13,990 bases of DNA from an uncultured Actinomyces sp. (GTDB lineage: Bacteria; Actinomycetota; Actinomycetes; Actinomycetales; Actinomycetaceae): positions 1 to 13,990 of the forward strand of contig CALHID010000078.1 of the NCBI GenBank assembly GCA_938030835.1, given 5' to 3'. The notes below the pieces were generated by a model. It worked only from the letters and a program-made list of their open reading frames with translations. It made no database searches and was not told where the DNA came from. The number at the start of each line of letters is the position of its first letter. The first letter of the stretch is position 1. Of the stretch, positions 1 to 7,024 are shown piece by piece. The position numbers and the translations under genes are program-made.

Positions 1-603
1 CCCGCCAATGATGAAGCCATAAGCAACGACCAGTTCGCTGCCGTAGTGGCGGATGAGTTTGACGGGGATCAACGTGTAGAGAGCGAAACCGATCGCGCTG
101 GCAAGACCCCAGTACAAGGCATCGGTGGAAATAGCCAGAGAGTCGATCTTCCCGTGGGTTGCCAGAATAAAGGTGCCCAATAAAGCAAAAGTAATGGCAA
201 AGAGCTCAGTGTATTTTGGAAGACGGCGCGCGGTAATACAGACAAAAACGACAATCAGGATGGGGCCAAGGAATTCGATGACCGTGGCCGTTCCCGCATT
301 GGAATAGCCGATTGCGACAACATAGGTTAATTGGCTACCTGCAAGTCCGAGAACGGAATAAATGACCATTGGCAGGTAGGAACGACGGTTTCGCAGGAGG
401 CTTCTGTGCAAGGCAGAAAAACCTCGGTCTTTAAAGAGAAGGAAGCCCATCGTAGTCGGCGCGGCAAGAAGAATTCGCATCGCGGTGAGCCAATAGGGGT
501 TCGCGTCATAGTCCTTCATCAGGAATTCACTACAGACTCCCGAAAATCCCCAGGCAATTGAGGCGAGGATCGTGATGAGGTATCCGCGAGTGCGCGTATT
601 CAT
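1..603 (-). CDS. EamA/DMT-family membrane transporter, 3' part outside window
   Basis: Reading the minus strand from the ATG at 603-601 gives 201 codons with no stop before the window edge, so this is the N-terminal part of a protein usually about 300 residues long. The start MNTRTRGYLITILASIAWGF has the first membrane helix with the Trp-Gly-Phe-Ser segment typical of the first EamA repeat. Further hydrophobic helices lie at about residues 37-57, 76-98, 104-124, 132-149, 161-181 and 190 onward. The segment around residues 100-118 (SNAGTATVIEFLGPILIVV) is characteristic of EamA/RhaT-like drug/metabolite transporters. An AGGA Shine-Dalgarno element sits 5 nt before the ATG. These are inner-membrane exporters or importers of small metabolites; the substrate cannot be read from sequence. 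The gene is divergent from ohr, with 102 bp between the two starts. Confidence 0.85.
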   Translation of the reverse strand, partial: MNTRTRGYLITILASIAWGFSGVCSEFLMKDYDANPYWLTAMRILLAAPTTMGFLLFKDRGFSALHRSLLRNRRSYLPMVIYSVLGLAGSQLTYVVAIGYSNAGTATVIEFLGPILIVVFVCITARRLPKYTELFAITFALLGTFILATHGKIDSLAISTDALYWGLASAIGFALYTLIPVKLIRHYGSELVVAYGFIIGG

Positions 604-666
604 GGTCTTCCTTGGCGGTAATACTCGATGCGCTCCACTCTATTCTTTTTCCTCCTAGGGCTTAAA

Positions 667-679
667 TATAGTGCGCTAT
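667..679 (+). promoter_or_regulatory. Possible ohr promoter -10 with overlapping near-palindrome
   Basis: TATAGT at 667-672 is a good -10 hexamer about 33 nt before the ohr start. It overlaps ATAGTGCGCTAT (668-679), an inverted repeat with one mismatched pair. Ohr genes are commonly repressed by the peroxide sensor OhrR, and an operator over the -10 would fit. However, the sequence does not match the AT-rich OhrR box known from Bacillus or Xanthomonas, and no convincing -35 is seen. No OhrR gene is in the window. Confidence 0.35.
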
Positions 680-705
680 TCGGACAAAGACGACACAATG
701 ACCGC

Positions 706-1143
706 ATGAGCAATACACCATCGAAAATTGTGTACACCGCCCGCGCTGAGGTGACGGGTGGCCGTTCCGGTCAGGCCCACTCTTTTGACCCTGATCTCAC
801 CCTAGACATGCGTATGCCGCCGGCTCTTGGCGGACCCGGTGGCGGTGCAAATCCTGAAGCTCTCTTTGCCATGGGATATGGTGCATGCTTCCAGGGAGCT
901 CTTGGCTTGGCCGCAAAGGAAGCGGGGGTCGATGTTACCGATTCGAAGGTCGCTGTGAGCGTCGGAATCGGTCCCGAGGGCGAATCCTTCGGTATCACTG
1001 TTGACATCCGTGTTCTGATTCCCGGTCTTGAGCTTTCGAAGGCCCAGGCACTGGCCGAGCGTACTCATCAACTGTGCCCCTATTCGAAGGCGGTTGCTGG
1101 GAACGTTCCCGTTTCGGTTTTGGCAGTAACGGATCTGTCCTAA
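706..1143 (+). CDS. ohr: Organic hydroperoxide resistance protein (Ohr/OsmC family)
   Basis: A thiol peroxidase of the Ohr branch of the OsmC superfamily, 145 residues, the usual length. It reduces organic and fatty-acid hydroperoxides in the cytoplasm, recycled by lipoylated proteins in studied homologues. Visible signatures are VYTARAEVTGGRSGQ near the N-terminus with the catalytic-site Arg at R20, Glu at E51 in ANPEALF, the peroxidatic Cys C61 in GYGACFQGAL, and the resolving Cys C124 in LCPYSKA. This spacing matches the Arg/Glu/Cys/Cys arrangement known for Ohr. I chose the ATG at 706 because MSNTPSKIVYTA matches the usual Ohr N-terminus. The reading frame is open back to an ATG at 628, but that would add 26 atypical residues and run across the likely promoter. 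The Shine-Dalgarno is weak. The gene stands alone, ending at a strong hairpin. Confidence 0.95.
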   Translation: MSNTPSKIVYTARAEVTGGRSGQAHSFDPDLTLDMRMPPALGGPGGGANPEALFAMGYGACFQGALGLAAKEAGVDVTDSKVAVSVGIGPEGESFGITVDIRVLIPGLELSKAQALAERTHQLCPYSKAVAGNVPVSVLAVTDLS

Positions 1144-1151
1144 AACTATTT

Positions 1152-1196
1152 GTGTTTGTGGGGGTAAGGGCACATGATCCTTGCCCCCACAAACAC
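1152..1196. terminator. Hairpin terminator between convergent ohr and the TPR-like gene
   Basis: An 18-bp stem (1152-1169 with 1179-1196; one G-T pair, otherwise perfect) closes a 9-nt loop. It lies 8 bp after the ohr stop and 6 bp after the stop of the opposing gene, so it can serve both. On the minus strand it is followed by a short T-containing run (AAATAGTTTT). On the plus strand there is no U tract. Confidence 0.8.
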
Positions 1197-1202
1197 GCGG
1201 AT

Positions 1203-4200
1203 CTATGACTGGTCTTGAGCCCCGGGGTCTTCCTCGTCGATGAGTTCTTGGATCGCGCGAATGAGTGACCTCAACCTAGTGGGTTTCATCGAGGGTAGTT
1301 TTGTCATCTCAGTGAGTTCGTCGACGCACTCGCGCAGGCCATCGAAATTCCCCGTGGCGTAATAGCAGCGTGCAAGAACCTCCATCGGGTAACCGGCCTC
1401 GTCATATTCTTCGTATGCTCGGAAGCAAGCGATTGATTCGCGAAGAGCGTCCATAGCCTCAACCGGTTTGCCCGCCTTCAGGGTTACCCACCCCAAGGTG
1501 TAGTTGTTTTCGGCATGCGATATGGCTACTTGTTTCTCGGTTAGCTCCGCCTTGATAGTTGCAATGAGCTGGCGGTCTCGTTCCAATACAGATAGGGCGC
1601 GCTCAAGATCGTCCTCTCCCACGTTCGGTCCCTTGACCATTGCCGCAGCCTCGCGGCGAAGGTACTGATGCTCCCTGAAGTATTCTTTCCATTCGTGGCT
1701 CAATTCTGCGGCAAGATCAGCAGCGTCGGCCTCGGCAATGTAATTCCCCAACTCCTTCGCCGCATTGCTAGCGGTGTCGGCAAGGCTCAAAGCCAGTCGA
1801 TACATTTCATTTTCACGCAGCACGGCGGAATACTTCATCGCAAGGTCGTAGGCGTCTTGATATTCCTCGATGCAGAGGTAGAGGTGAGCCAAAATTGGGG
1901 CAGCTTCGGCCAAGCGCATTCTGATATACGGGGAATCATTGAGAGTGCTGAAGGCCTCTTCAAGGATTTCAGTTGCTTCGGTGAATCGATCTTTTTCAGC
2001 AAGAGCTTGCGAAAAAAGACGCGCGACACTGACATTCCACACCGCGGTTGGGAAGGCATGGATGACGTCATTGAGGTGCTTGGCTTGAGCAAGAGCCTCG
2101 TCAGGTTGGTGTGCCTGAAGTGAAGCCGAGCAAATCGTCCCTCGAGATATGAGTGCAGTATAGGGATCGCACAGATCGTTCAGACGCAGAGCCTGGTCAG
2201 CGTATTGGCAAGCTGCCATGTATTTTTCGCGTCCAAGCTCCAATTCCTGATATTCCAAAAGAAGCTCAAGCGCAACTTGCTTCTTTGAAGGTGCAAAACG
2301 GGTGAAGGCCCTCTCGAGGTTTTCCCACAGTGCGTAGGTCGTCTCAGTGTCATCGAAGTTTTTGCACATTGTCGCAATGGACGCACATTGGCTGAGAATG
2401 AGGCCAACGAGCTGAATATCTTTCCCCGTTCCCTGATTGCGATTCAGCTCGGGAACCACTTCTTCGATTAATGCTCGAGCGTTCTTGATGCGGGCCATCG
2501 CATGAGTTGCCACTTCTTCGGGGATTTCCTCATCGCGAATGGAAAAATACATGACATCACAGGAAGAACGTTGGAGAGTGATCCATGCAAGGTTGAGCTG
2601 CTGGCGAGTGAGGCGAGCACGGCGTCCCCTTAGCTTTGAGAAAAAGCCGGGAGAAACAATAGCCGTGTCATCTTCCAGTGCAATAACCGCCTGTTCTGCC
2701 TGGTCGAGAAGCCTGCGAGCATCATCAAAATTTTGGTGCAATTTGAGGATGACGCAAGCGAAAATGTAGTAGTCCATGACGTCTGCGTGACTGAAATCGA
2801 TATCCAGAACTGACTCGTTCATGACAGTTGCGTGGTCGACGATGAACTGGCGTTCTGGATCGAAACCGGTTGTGTCCGAGAGTGCTGAGAAACGATTGAA
2901 GGCTTCTTGCATCGAGGCCGGGGGAGTGAGTGGACTCAGATCGACACGTGGGTATGGATTCGTGTCATCGGTGGTCTTCACTTTCTCCTGCTTGATGCGA
3001 CGCGTGGAGTATTTCGGTGTTTCATCGACGTCACTACTTGAAATCGCTTCGGGAAGAACTTCGCGCTCGCCCACAACCTCAAAAGACCAGGTTTTTTGTG
3101 CGCGTTCTTCTGCTTCACTGTTAACGGGGCCTTCATCAAGAACCTCGCCAGCAGAGGCCGTGTAAAAATCATTGCCATTTCGCGCATCGAAGAGCGCGGC
3201 AACAGAGAACAACCATTCTTTGAGTCCTGAGGCAACATCTTCCAAAGAGGCATTGACATCCAAACGAGGCCCCTGGCACCACTGAGATTGCCCTGTACAC
3301 AGCGCGCGGAAAGCATGTTTTCCTAGACCTCGGTCAACGGCCTCGCGCGCTGCCAATGCAGCACCCTTCAGGTAATCGAAAAGAAGAGCTGCGCTTTCTG
3401 CGCGGGAGGTTACTGCAATGGAGTCGCGCAGAATATCGAGCGCGCGCTGCCAGCGTCCGGAGAGCACAAGGAACTCCATATGCTGTCCTAAAAGATCCAT
3501 GTACTGCGCATTACGGCGATGCTGGCGATAGGAACGGACGTGGCATTCCCACGCTGCTTCAGGGCGTCCCGACATCAATAGAGGAATCATCGACAGTGCC
3601 TGGACACCTGCAGGCTGATTACCACACCCCTCACGGATGTCGAGCAAAGGTACGGCTGTCGCAACTGCGCGTTCCCAATCTTTCGCGACGACGGCCTCGG
3701 TGATCTGGCGTTCGGGATCGCATTGGACGCAGTCGGAAACCTCATCGTGTGGGGTTGCCCGCCACTTCACTAATTCTTCATGGGCGGCCACGGGATCACC
3801 CATCCGTAGCGCGAGGGAGAAACGGACTCCGTGGACCGCATGCATCGAATAGCCCTGATCCTGGATGAATTTCCCAAAGCCTTCGGAGAGCTCCAGTGCT
3901 TGTTCCTTCGAGACTGCGGGGTTGCGCCCGGTTGCGCTGGTCGCGTTCTTGTACAGCCATGCTAAGGATTCGATCTGATCCGCTTCGAAAGCACCGGGAT
4001 TTTCGTCAAATTTTGTGACGAGCCATGCCGTCGGGGCTAGCGCTTTCCATTCTTCATTTCCCTGCTGATAGGCGGTAGCCAGCTCCATGTAAGCCTCGAT
4101 GCGTAGCTCTTCTTCGCCCTCTAAGGAATCGACGAGCACCACTGCACGTGCAAGCTCGGCACTGCACGCGGGCCCCCACGGCATCTTCGCAGCGCGTTCG

Positions 4201-4235
4201 ATAATGTCCTTCACTTCCTGGACGGTGCTCATCAT
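1203..4235 (-). CDS. Large TPR-like helical-repeat protein, function unknown
   Basis: A 1010-residue soluble protein with no signal peptide and no membrane segment. Most of it is amphipathic helix pairs of the tetratricopeptide kind, for example around residues 480-525, 610-690, 695-775, 785-845 and 905-975 (NNYTLGWVTLKAGKPVEAMD is a clear TPR-like pair). A charged, probably disordered linker at about 370-440 splits it into two helical halves. The N-terminal half carries C169xxC172 (SDCVQCDPER) and C204 in REGCGNQP, followed near 219-275 by helices ending in a GRWQRALDILR segment. I recall a similar layout in large TPR proteins of Streptomyces and relatives, whose role is not established. Start: MMSTVQ has two adjacent ATGs (4235 and 4232); AGAAGG lies 5 nt before the first and 8 before the second, so either may be used. 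A scaffold or protein-binding role is only inferred. Confidence 0.85.
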   Translation of the reverse strand: MMSTVQEVKDIIERAAKMPWGPACSAELARAVVLVDSLEGEEELRIEAYMELATAYQQGNEEWKALAPTAWLVTKFDENPGAFEADQIESLAWLYKNATSATGRNPAVSKEQALELSEGFGKFIQDQGYSMHAVHGVRFSLALRMGDPVAAHEELVKWRATPHDEVSDCVQCDPERQITEAVVAKDWERAVATAVPLLDIREGCGNQPAGVQALSMIPLLMSGRPEAAWECHVRSYRQHRRNAQYMDLLGQHMEFLVLSGRWQRALDILRDSIAVTSRAESAALLFDYLKGAALAAREAVDRGLGKHAFRALCTGQSQWCQGPRLDVNASLEDVASGLKEWLFSVAALFDARNGNDFYTASAGEVLDEGPVNSEAEERAQKTWSFEVVGEREVLPEAISSSDVDETPKYSTRRIKQEKVKTTDDTNPYPRVDLSPLTPPASMQEAFNRFSALSDTTGFDPERQFIVDHATVMNESVLDIDFSHADVMDYYIFACVILKLHQNFDDARRLLDQAEQAVIALEDDTAIVSPGFFSKLRGRRARLTRQQLNLAWITLQRSSCDVMYFSIRDEEIPEEVATHAMARIKNARALIEEVVPELNRNQGTGKDIQLVGLILSQCASIATMCKNFDDTETTYALWENLERAFTRFAPSKKQVALELLLEYQELELGREKYMAACQYADQALRLNDLCDPYTALISRGTICSASLQAHQPDEALAQAKHLNDVIHAFPTAVWNVSVARLFSQALAEKDRFTEATEILEEAFSTLNDSPYIRMRLAEAAPILAHLYLCIEEYQDAYDLAMKYSAVLRENEMYRLALSLADTASNAAKELGNYIAEADAADLAAELSHEWKEYFREHQYLRREAAAMVKGPNVGEDDLERALSVLERDRQLIATIKAELTEKQVAISHAENNYTLGWVTLKAGKPVEAMDALRESIACFRAYEEYDEAGYPMEVLARCYYATGNFDGLRECVDELTEMTKLPSMKPTRLRSLIRAIQELIDEEDPGAQDQS

Positions 4236-4274
4236 TGATCCCTTCTGAAAGCAAGCAGGAAATTAGATGAGATG

Positions 4275-4280
4275 ATCATA
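4275..4280 (-). promoter_or_regulatory. Candidate -10 element for the TPR-like gene
   Basis: On the minus strand TATGAT at 4280-4275 matches the -10 consensus at five of six bases and lies about 40 nt before the start codon, leaving room for the Shine-Dalgarno AGAAGG. The -35 position (around 4298-4303, TATCTT) is poor, so this is a weak call. Confidence 0.3.
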
Positions 4281-4380
4281 AATCCAATGTGATGCAGAAG
4301 ATAAAAGCGCAGTTCAGGGAGTGCTTATGAAGCGTTTCTGCAGAGTTTAAGTGTGCAATAGGCGCGCAATTTCTACGTGA

Positions 4381-4409
4381 GGGACAAAGGTGTCACTTGC
4401 GTCGATAAT
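4381..4409 (+). promoter_or_regulatory. Probable feoAB promoter
   Basis: GGGACA (4381-4386) and GATAAT (4404-4409) are spaced by 17 bp. They match the -35 consensus at four of six and the -10 consensus at five of six bases. Transcription would begin near 4416, giving a leader of roughly 14 nt before the feoA ATG at 4430. This also argues against the upstream in-frame TTG at 4412 as the feoA start. Confidence 0.5.
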
Positions 4410-4424
4410 GCTTGCCTAACCTTG
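4406..4424 (+). promoter_or_regulatory. DtxR/IdeR-type iron box over the feoAB promoter
   Basis: TAATGCTTGCCTAACCTTG fits the 19-bp DtxR/IdeR consensus TWAGGTTAGSCTAACCTWA at 15 positions. The right half-site GCCTAACCT is perfect and the left half is degenerate. It overlaps the -10 hexamer and the expected transcription start, where an Fe(II)-loaded repressor would block polymerase. Regulation by iron is inferred from the match, the position and the downstream iron-uptake genes. Confidence 0.65.
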
Positions 4425-4429
4425 GTGAT

Positions 4430-4654
4430 ATGCAACTATCACAATTTCCACTACGAACTCGGGCTCGCCTCGGAAACATGGAGGTTTCCCCCGAACACCG
4501 ACTCCGTCTGTATGAACTTGGAGTTCGCCCTGGAAGCGAATTCTTCATTGTGAACAAGGCCGCTTTCGGAGGCCTCGTCGTTAATATCGCCGGTGCGCGC
4601 GTTGCCGTTGACCGCCGTAGTGCTCGGGCAATCGAAGTGGAGGAAATCGCATGA
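4430..4654 (+). CDS. feoA: Ferrous iron transport protein A
   Basis: A 74-residue SH3-like cytoplasmic protein of the FeoA family, which supports the FeoB permease. The core RLRLYELGVRPGSEFFIV followed by FGGLVVNIAGARVAVDRRSA and the final IEVEEIA is the standard FeoA pattern: the leu-gly-(v/l)-rpG turn, the FGG strand and the aRxI end. I place the start at the ATG at 4430, which gives the family length. The frame is open to a TTG at 4412, but that codon lies inside the iron box and before the expected transcription start. The Shine-Dalgarno is weak (GGTGAT directly before the ATG). The stop overlaps the feoB start in an ATGA, so feoA and feoB are translationally coupled. Confidence 0.92.
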   Translation: MQLSQFPLRTRARLGNMEVSPEHRLRLYELGVRPGSEFFIVNKAAFGGLVVNIAGARVAVDRRSARAIEVEEIA

Positions 4655-6681
4655 GCTGCCCACACTGCTCTCCCAAATCAGATGTCGCTGTGTTGGACAC
4701 TCCGACCTCAAGTGGTGGAGAAAGAACGATTGTTTTAGTTGGTAACCCGAACGTTGGGAAATCAACACTATTCAATGCGATTACCGGTTCCCGCCAGCAC
4801 GTCGTTAATGCTCCCGGCACCACGGTTGAAATGAAGCGCGGTACTTGGCGTGCGCTGGGTGCAAACCTTGTTGATCTTCCCGGAACCTATTCCTTGATCG
4901 CGTCGTCTCCGGATGAGCAAGTTGTCAGTGACACTCTTTCTGGCGCCGAGGGCTCATTCACCGACCCTCGAACCGGACGAAAAGTTGATCTGGCTATTGT
5001 CCTTCTGGACGCCAGTGCAATGACGCGTTCGCTGTACCTTTTGGGACAGGTCGCACAAGCTGGTCACCCCGTTGTCGCCGTCGCCACAATGGTTGATGTT
5101 TCTGAGAAAGACGGCCAGAAATACCCGGTCGATAAACTTGCCGATGAATTGGGAATTCCCGTTCTTGCTGTAGACCCGCGCCACTACGACAATCCAGATC
5201 TTCTCGAAGGAATTGTCCGTCACGCGCTCGAACACCACGCACGTCCGAAGGGGCTTCCCGTCAACGCGGCTGATGGAAGCTGTACCTGCGGATGCGGTGG
5301 ACTGACCCAAGCAGATGAGCTCTTCGCCTGGGTTGATCGCGTCGAAACCGCAGTAGTCGGAAAGGCCGAAGGCGACCCCATCCTCTCGACCTCTGACAAG
5401 ATTGACCGAGTCCTACTCAACCCCTGGTTAGGAATCCCGATCTTCTTTGTCCTTATGTGGTTCCTCTTCAAAGTCGCAGGCGAATGGGTCAGCCCCGTCC
5501 AGGACTTCTTCGACCACATTTTCTCTTCAACGGATGAAGGCTTCCCCTCTCTGGCAAACGGTATTACCTACCTCCTCACGCTTGGGGGACTCCAAGACGG
5601 CTGGCTCCACAGCTTCCTCATTGGTGGTCTGTGCACCGGTTTGGGTGTGGTTTCTTCCTTCATCCCCCTGATGTTCATCATCTTCTTGATGATTTCCATC
5701 CTGGAAGACTCCGGTTATATGGCCCGTGCAGCCTTCCTTGGTGACCGCGTCATGCGTGCGATCGGCCTGGATGGCCGTGTGATTTTGCCGCTCATCATGG
5801 GATTCGGATGCAATCTGCCGTCACTGGCAGCAACGCGAACGCTTCCTAACACTGCCCAGCGAATCGTCACCACCATCATTACGCCCTATACCTCGTGCGC
5901 AGCGCGACTGACCATCTACTTGATGATCGCGCGGATTTTCTTCCCTGATAGTGCTGGAACGGTGATCTTCTCGCTTTATGTTCTCTCGCTCATCATGGTG
6001 GTCTTGGGAGCACTTATCCTCAAGCCTTTCTTCACGAAGAAGACCACGGACTCTCCACTGTTCCTGATACTTCCCGCCTACCAGGTTCCGCGAGTTTTCG
6101 TGATCTTGCGGACTACGTGGTTGCGTGCGTGGGCCTTCGTGAAGGGTGCAGGCAAGATCATCTTGGCCATGACCTTCGTCGTGTGGCTCATGGGTGCTAT
6201 TCCCATGGCAGGAAACTACTCTTTTGCCGATTCCGAACTCCCAATGGAGGACTCCCTTTACGGGCGCACCGCTCAGGTGCTTGAGCCTGTCTTCAAGCCC
6301 GCTGGTTTTGGTGAATGGCACATGACCGGTGCTCTGATGACCGGTTTCGTTGCGAAGGAAACTGTGATCTCATCGATCGTTACCTCCTACAACATGGATC
6401 CCGAAACAGAAGGTGGAGATGCCGAGGATGGCGGTGATGATCTTGGTTCGCTGCCTCAGTTGGTCACTGAATCCTTCCAAAAGTCTGCGGGAGATGCAGC
6501 GCCGATCGGTGCCTTCGCATTCTTGGTCTTTGTGCTGACCTACACGCCCTGCATGGCGACAGTAGCTGAACAGGTCCGCCAGATTGGCGGAAAGCTCACG
6601 GCTGCCGCTGTTGCAGTCCAACTCTGCACTGCGTGGCTGTTGGCTGTTGGCGTCTTCCAGATCGGACGGCTGCTTTTCTAA
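4651..6681 (+). CDS. feoB: Ferrous iron transport protein B (GTPase-coupled Fe(II) permease)
   Basis: A 676-residue Fe(II) permease, within the family range. The N-terminal G domain has G1 GNPNVGKST (31-39), G2 at T57/T58 in PGTTVE, G3 DLPG (75-78), and at the G4 position TMVD (146-149) instead of the usual Asn-x-x-Asp. The membrane part starts near residue 255 and carries the two Gate regions: GFGCNLPSLAATR (384-396) and TPYTSCAARL (411-420), then GFVAKETVISS (565-575) and YTPC (631-634). Unusual are a CxxC right at the N-terminus (C3, C6) and an insert with C211, C213 and C215 between G domain and membrane part. An acidic Gly/Asp loop lies at 582-600. The long Cys-rich C-terminal tail of some proteobacterial FeoB is absent. 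The start overlaps the feoA stop and the stop overlaps the next gene by one base. Confidence 0.96.
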   Translation: MSCPHCSPKSDVAVLDTPTSSGGERTIVLVGNPNVGKSTLFNAITGSRQHVVNAPGTTVEMKRGTWRALGANLVDLPGTYSLIASSPDEQVVSDTLSGAEGSFTDPRTGRKVDLAIVLLDASAMTRSLYLLGQVAQAGHPVVAVATMVDVSEKDGQKYPVDKLADELGIPVLAVDPRHYDNPDLLEGIVRHALEHHARPKGLPVNAADGSCTCGCGGLTQADELFAWVDRVETAVVGKAEGDPILSTSDKIDRVLLNPWLGIPIFFVLMWFLFKVAGEWVSPVQDFFDHIFSSTDEGFPSLANGITYLLTLGGLQDGWLHSFLIGGLCTGLGVVSSFIPLMFIIFLMISILEDSGYMARAAFLGDRVMRAIGLDGRVILPLIMGFGCNLPSLAATRTLPNTAQRIVTTIITPYTSCAARLTIYLMIARIFFPDSAGTVIFSLYVLSLIMVVLGALILKPFFTKKTTDSPLFLILPAYQVPRVFVILRTTWLRAWAFVKGAGKIILAMTFVVWLMGAIPMAGNYSFADSELPMEDSLYGRTAQVLEPVFKPAGFGEWHMTGALMTGFVAKETVISSIVTSYNMDPETEGGDAEDGGDDLGSLPQLVTESFQKSAGDAAPIGAFAFLVFVLTYTPCMATVAEQVRQIGGKLTAAAVAVQLCTAWLLAVGVFQIGRLLF

Positions 6682-6932
6682 TGGCTTCTACTCAGTTTGT
6701 TTCTCCCGTCCAGCGTCTCAGAGAGGCGCTGGCGCGGGGGTGCACCCTAGAAGCCGCAGCAGCACAAGCGCAGGTGTCGAAGGCATTTGCCACTGTCGTC
6801 ATTGAGGACATGGAGCGCCGAGGCCATGCAACCAGTGCGCAGTCCCTGTGCGCTTCGGGCTTGGGTGCGTGCCACGGGAATAAGGCTCCCGAGGTGATGC
6901 TTCACTGTTCGGGATGTCCTCTGGTCATCTAG
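6681..6932 (+). CDS. Small winged-helix, Cys-rich protein, FeoC-like
   Basis: An 83-residue protein starting MASTQFVSPVQRLREALARG, in a TAATG overlap with the feoB stop. Residues about 9-50 look like a small helix-turn-helix: CTLEAAAAQAQVSKAFATVV then IEDMERRGHA, resembling the helix, turn, recognition helix and wing start of winged-helix proteins. The C-terminal part holds four cysteines, C57-x6-C64-x11-C76-x2-C79, ending in GCPLVI. FeoC of enterobacteria is also a small winged-helix protein encoded after feoB with four C-terminal Cys that can bind an Fe-S cluster, but its spacing is different. Position and architecture suggest a FeoC counterpart that senses iron or oxygen or acts on FeoB. 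The role is inferred, and I would not assign feoC firmly. Confidence 0.8.
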   Translation: MASTQFVSPVQRLREALARGCTLEAAAAQAQVSKAFATVVIEDMERRGHATSAQSLCASGLGACHGNKAPEVMLHCSGCPLVI

Positions 6933-6955
6933 TCGCAGCCTGAGCCCAATCAACA

Positions 6956-7006
6956 AGAAGGCTCCCTGTTGACCTGCATGAAGCAGTGATCGACAGGGAG
7001 CCTTCT
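6956..7006. terminator. Hairpin terminator between the feo operon and fhs
   Basis: A 17-bp stem (6956-6972 with 6990-7006; one G-T pair) closes a 17-nt loop. That loop itself can form a 4-bp CTGC/GCAG stem (6974-6977 with 6983-6986). It sits between the two convergent stop codons, 23 bp after the FeoC-like stop and 18 bp after the fhs stop. The minus-strand side is followed by TTGTTGATT, moderately T-rich; the plus side has no U tract. Confidence 0.8.
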
Positions 7007-7024
7007 AAGAATCTATTCGTAGGC

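Noticed and set aside
125..561. Short plus-strand and alternative minus-strand frames at the left edge
   Set aside because: The whole region is explained by the open minus-strand EamA transporter frame running off the window.
628..705. Upstream extension of ohr from the ATG at 628
   Set aside because: It adds 26 residues unlike any Ohr N-terminus and runs over the likely -10 element. The ATG at 706 gives the normal length.
4412..4429. TTG start for feoA
   Set aside because: The codon lies within the iron box and before the predicted transcription start. The ATG at 4430 gives the family length.
5821..6321. 166-residue frame on minus inside feoB
   Set aside because: It is antisense to a well-conserved feoB and has a low-complexity charged composition with no recognisable motif.
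6633..6680. Upstream start for the FeoC-like protein inside feoB
   Set aside because: The added residues are just feoB in another frame. The ATG at 6681, overlapping the feoB stop, is the natural coupled start.
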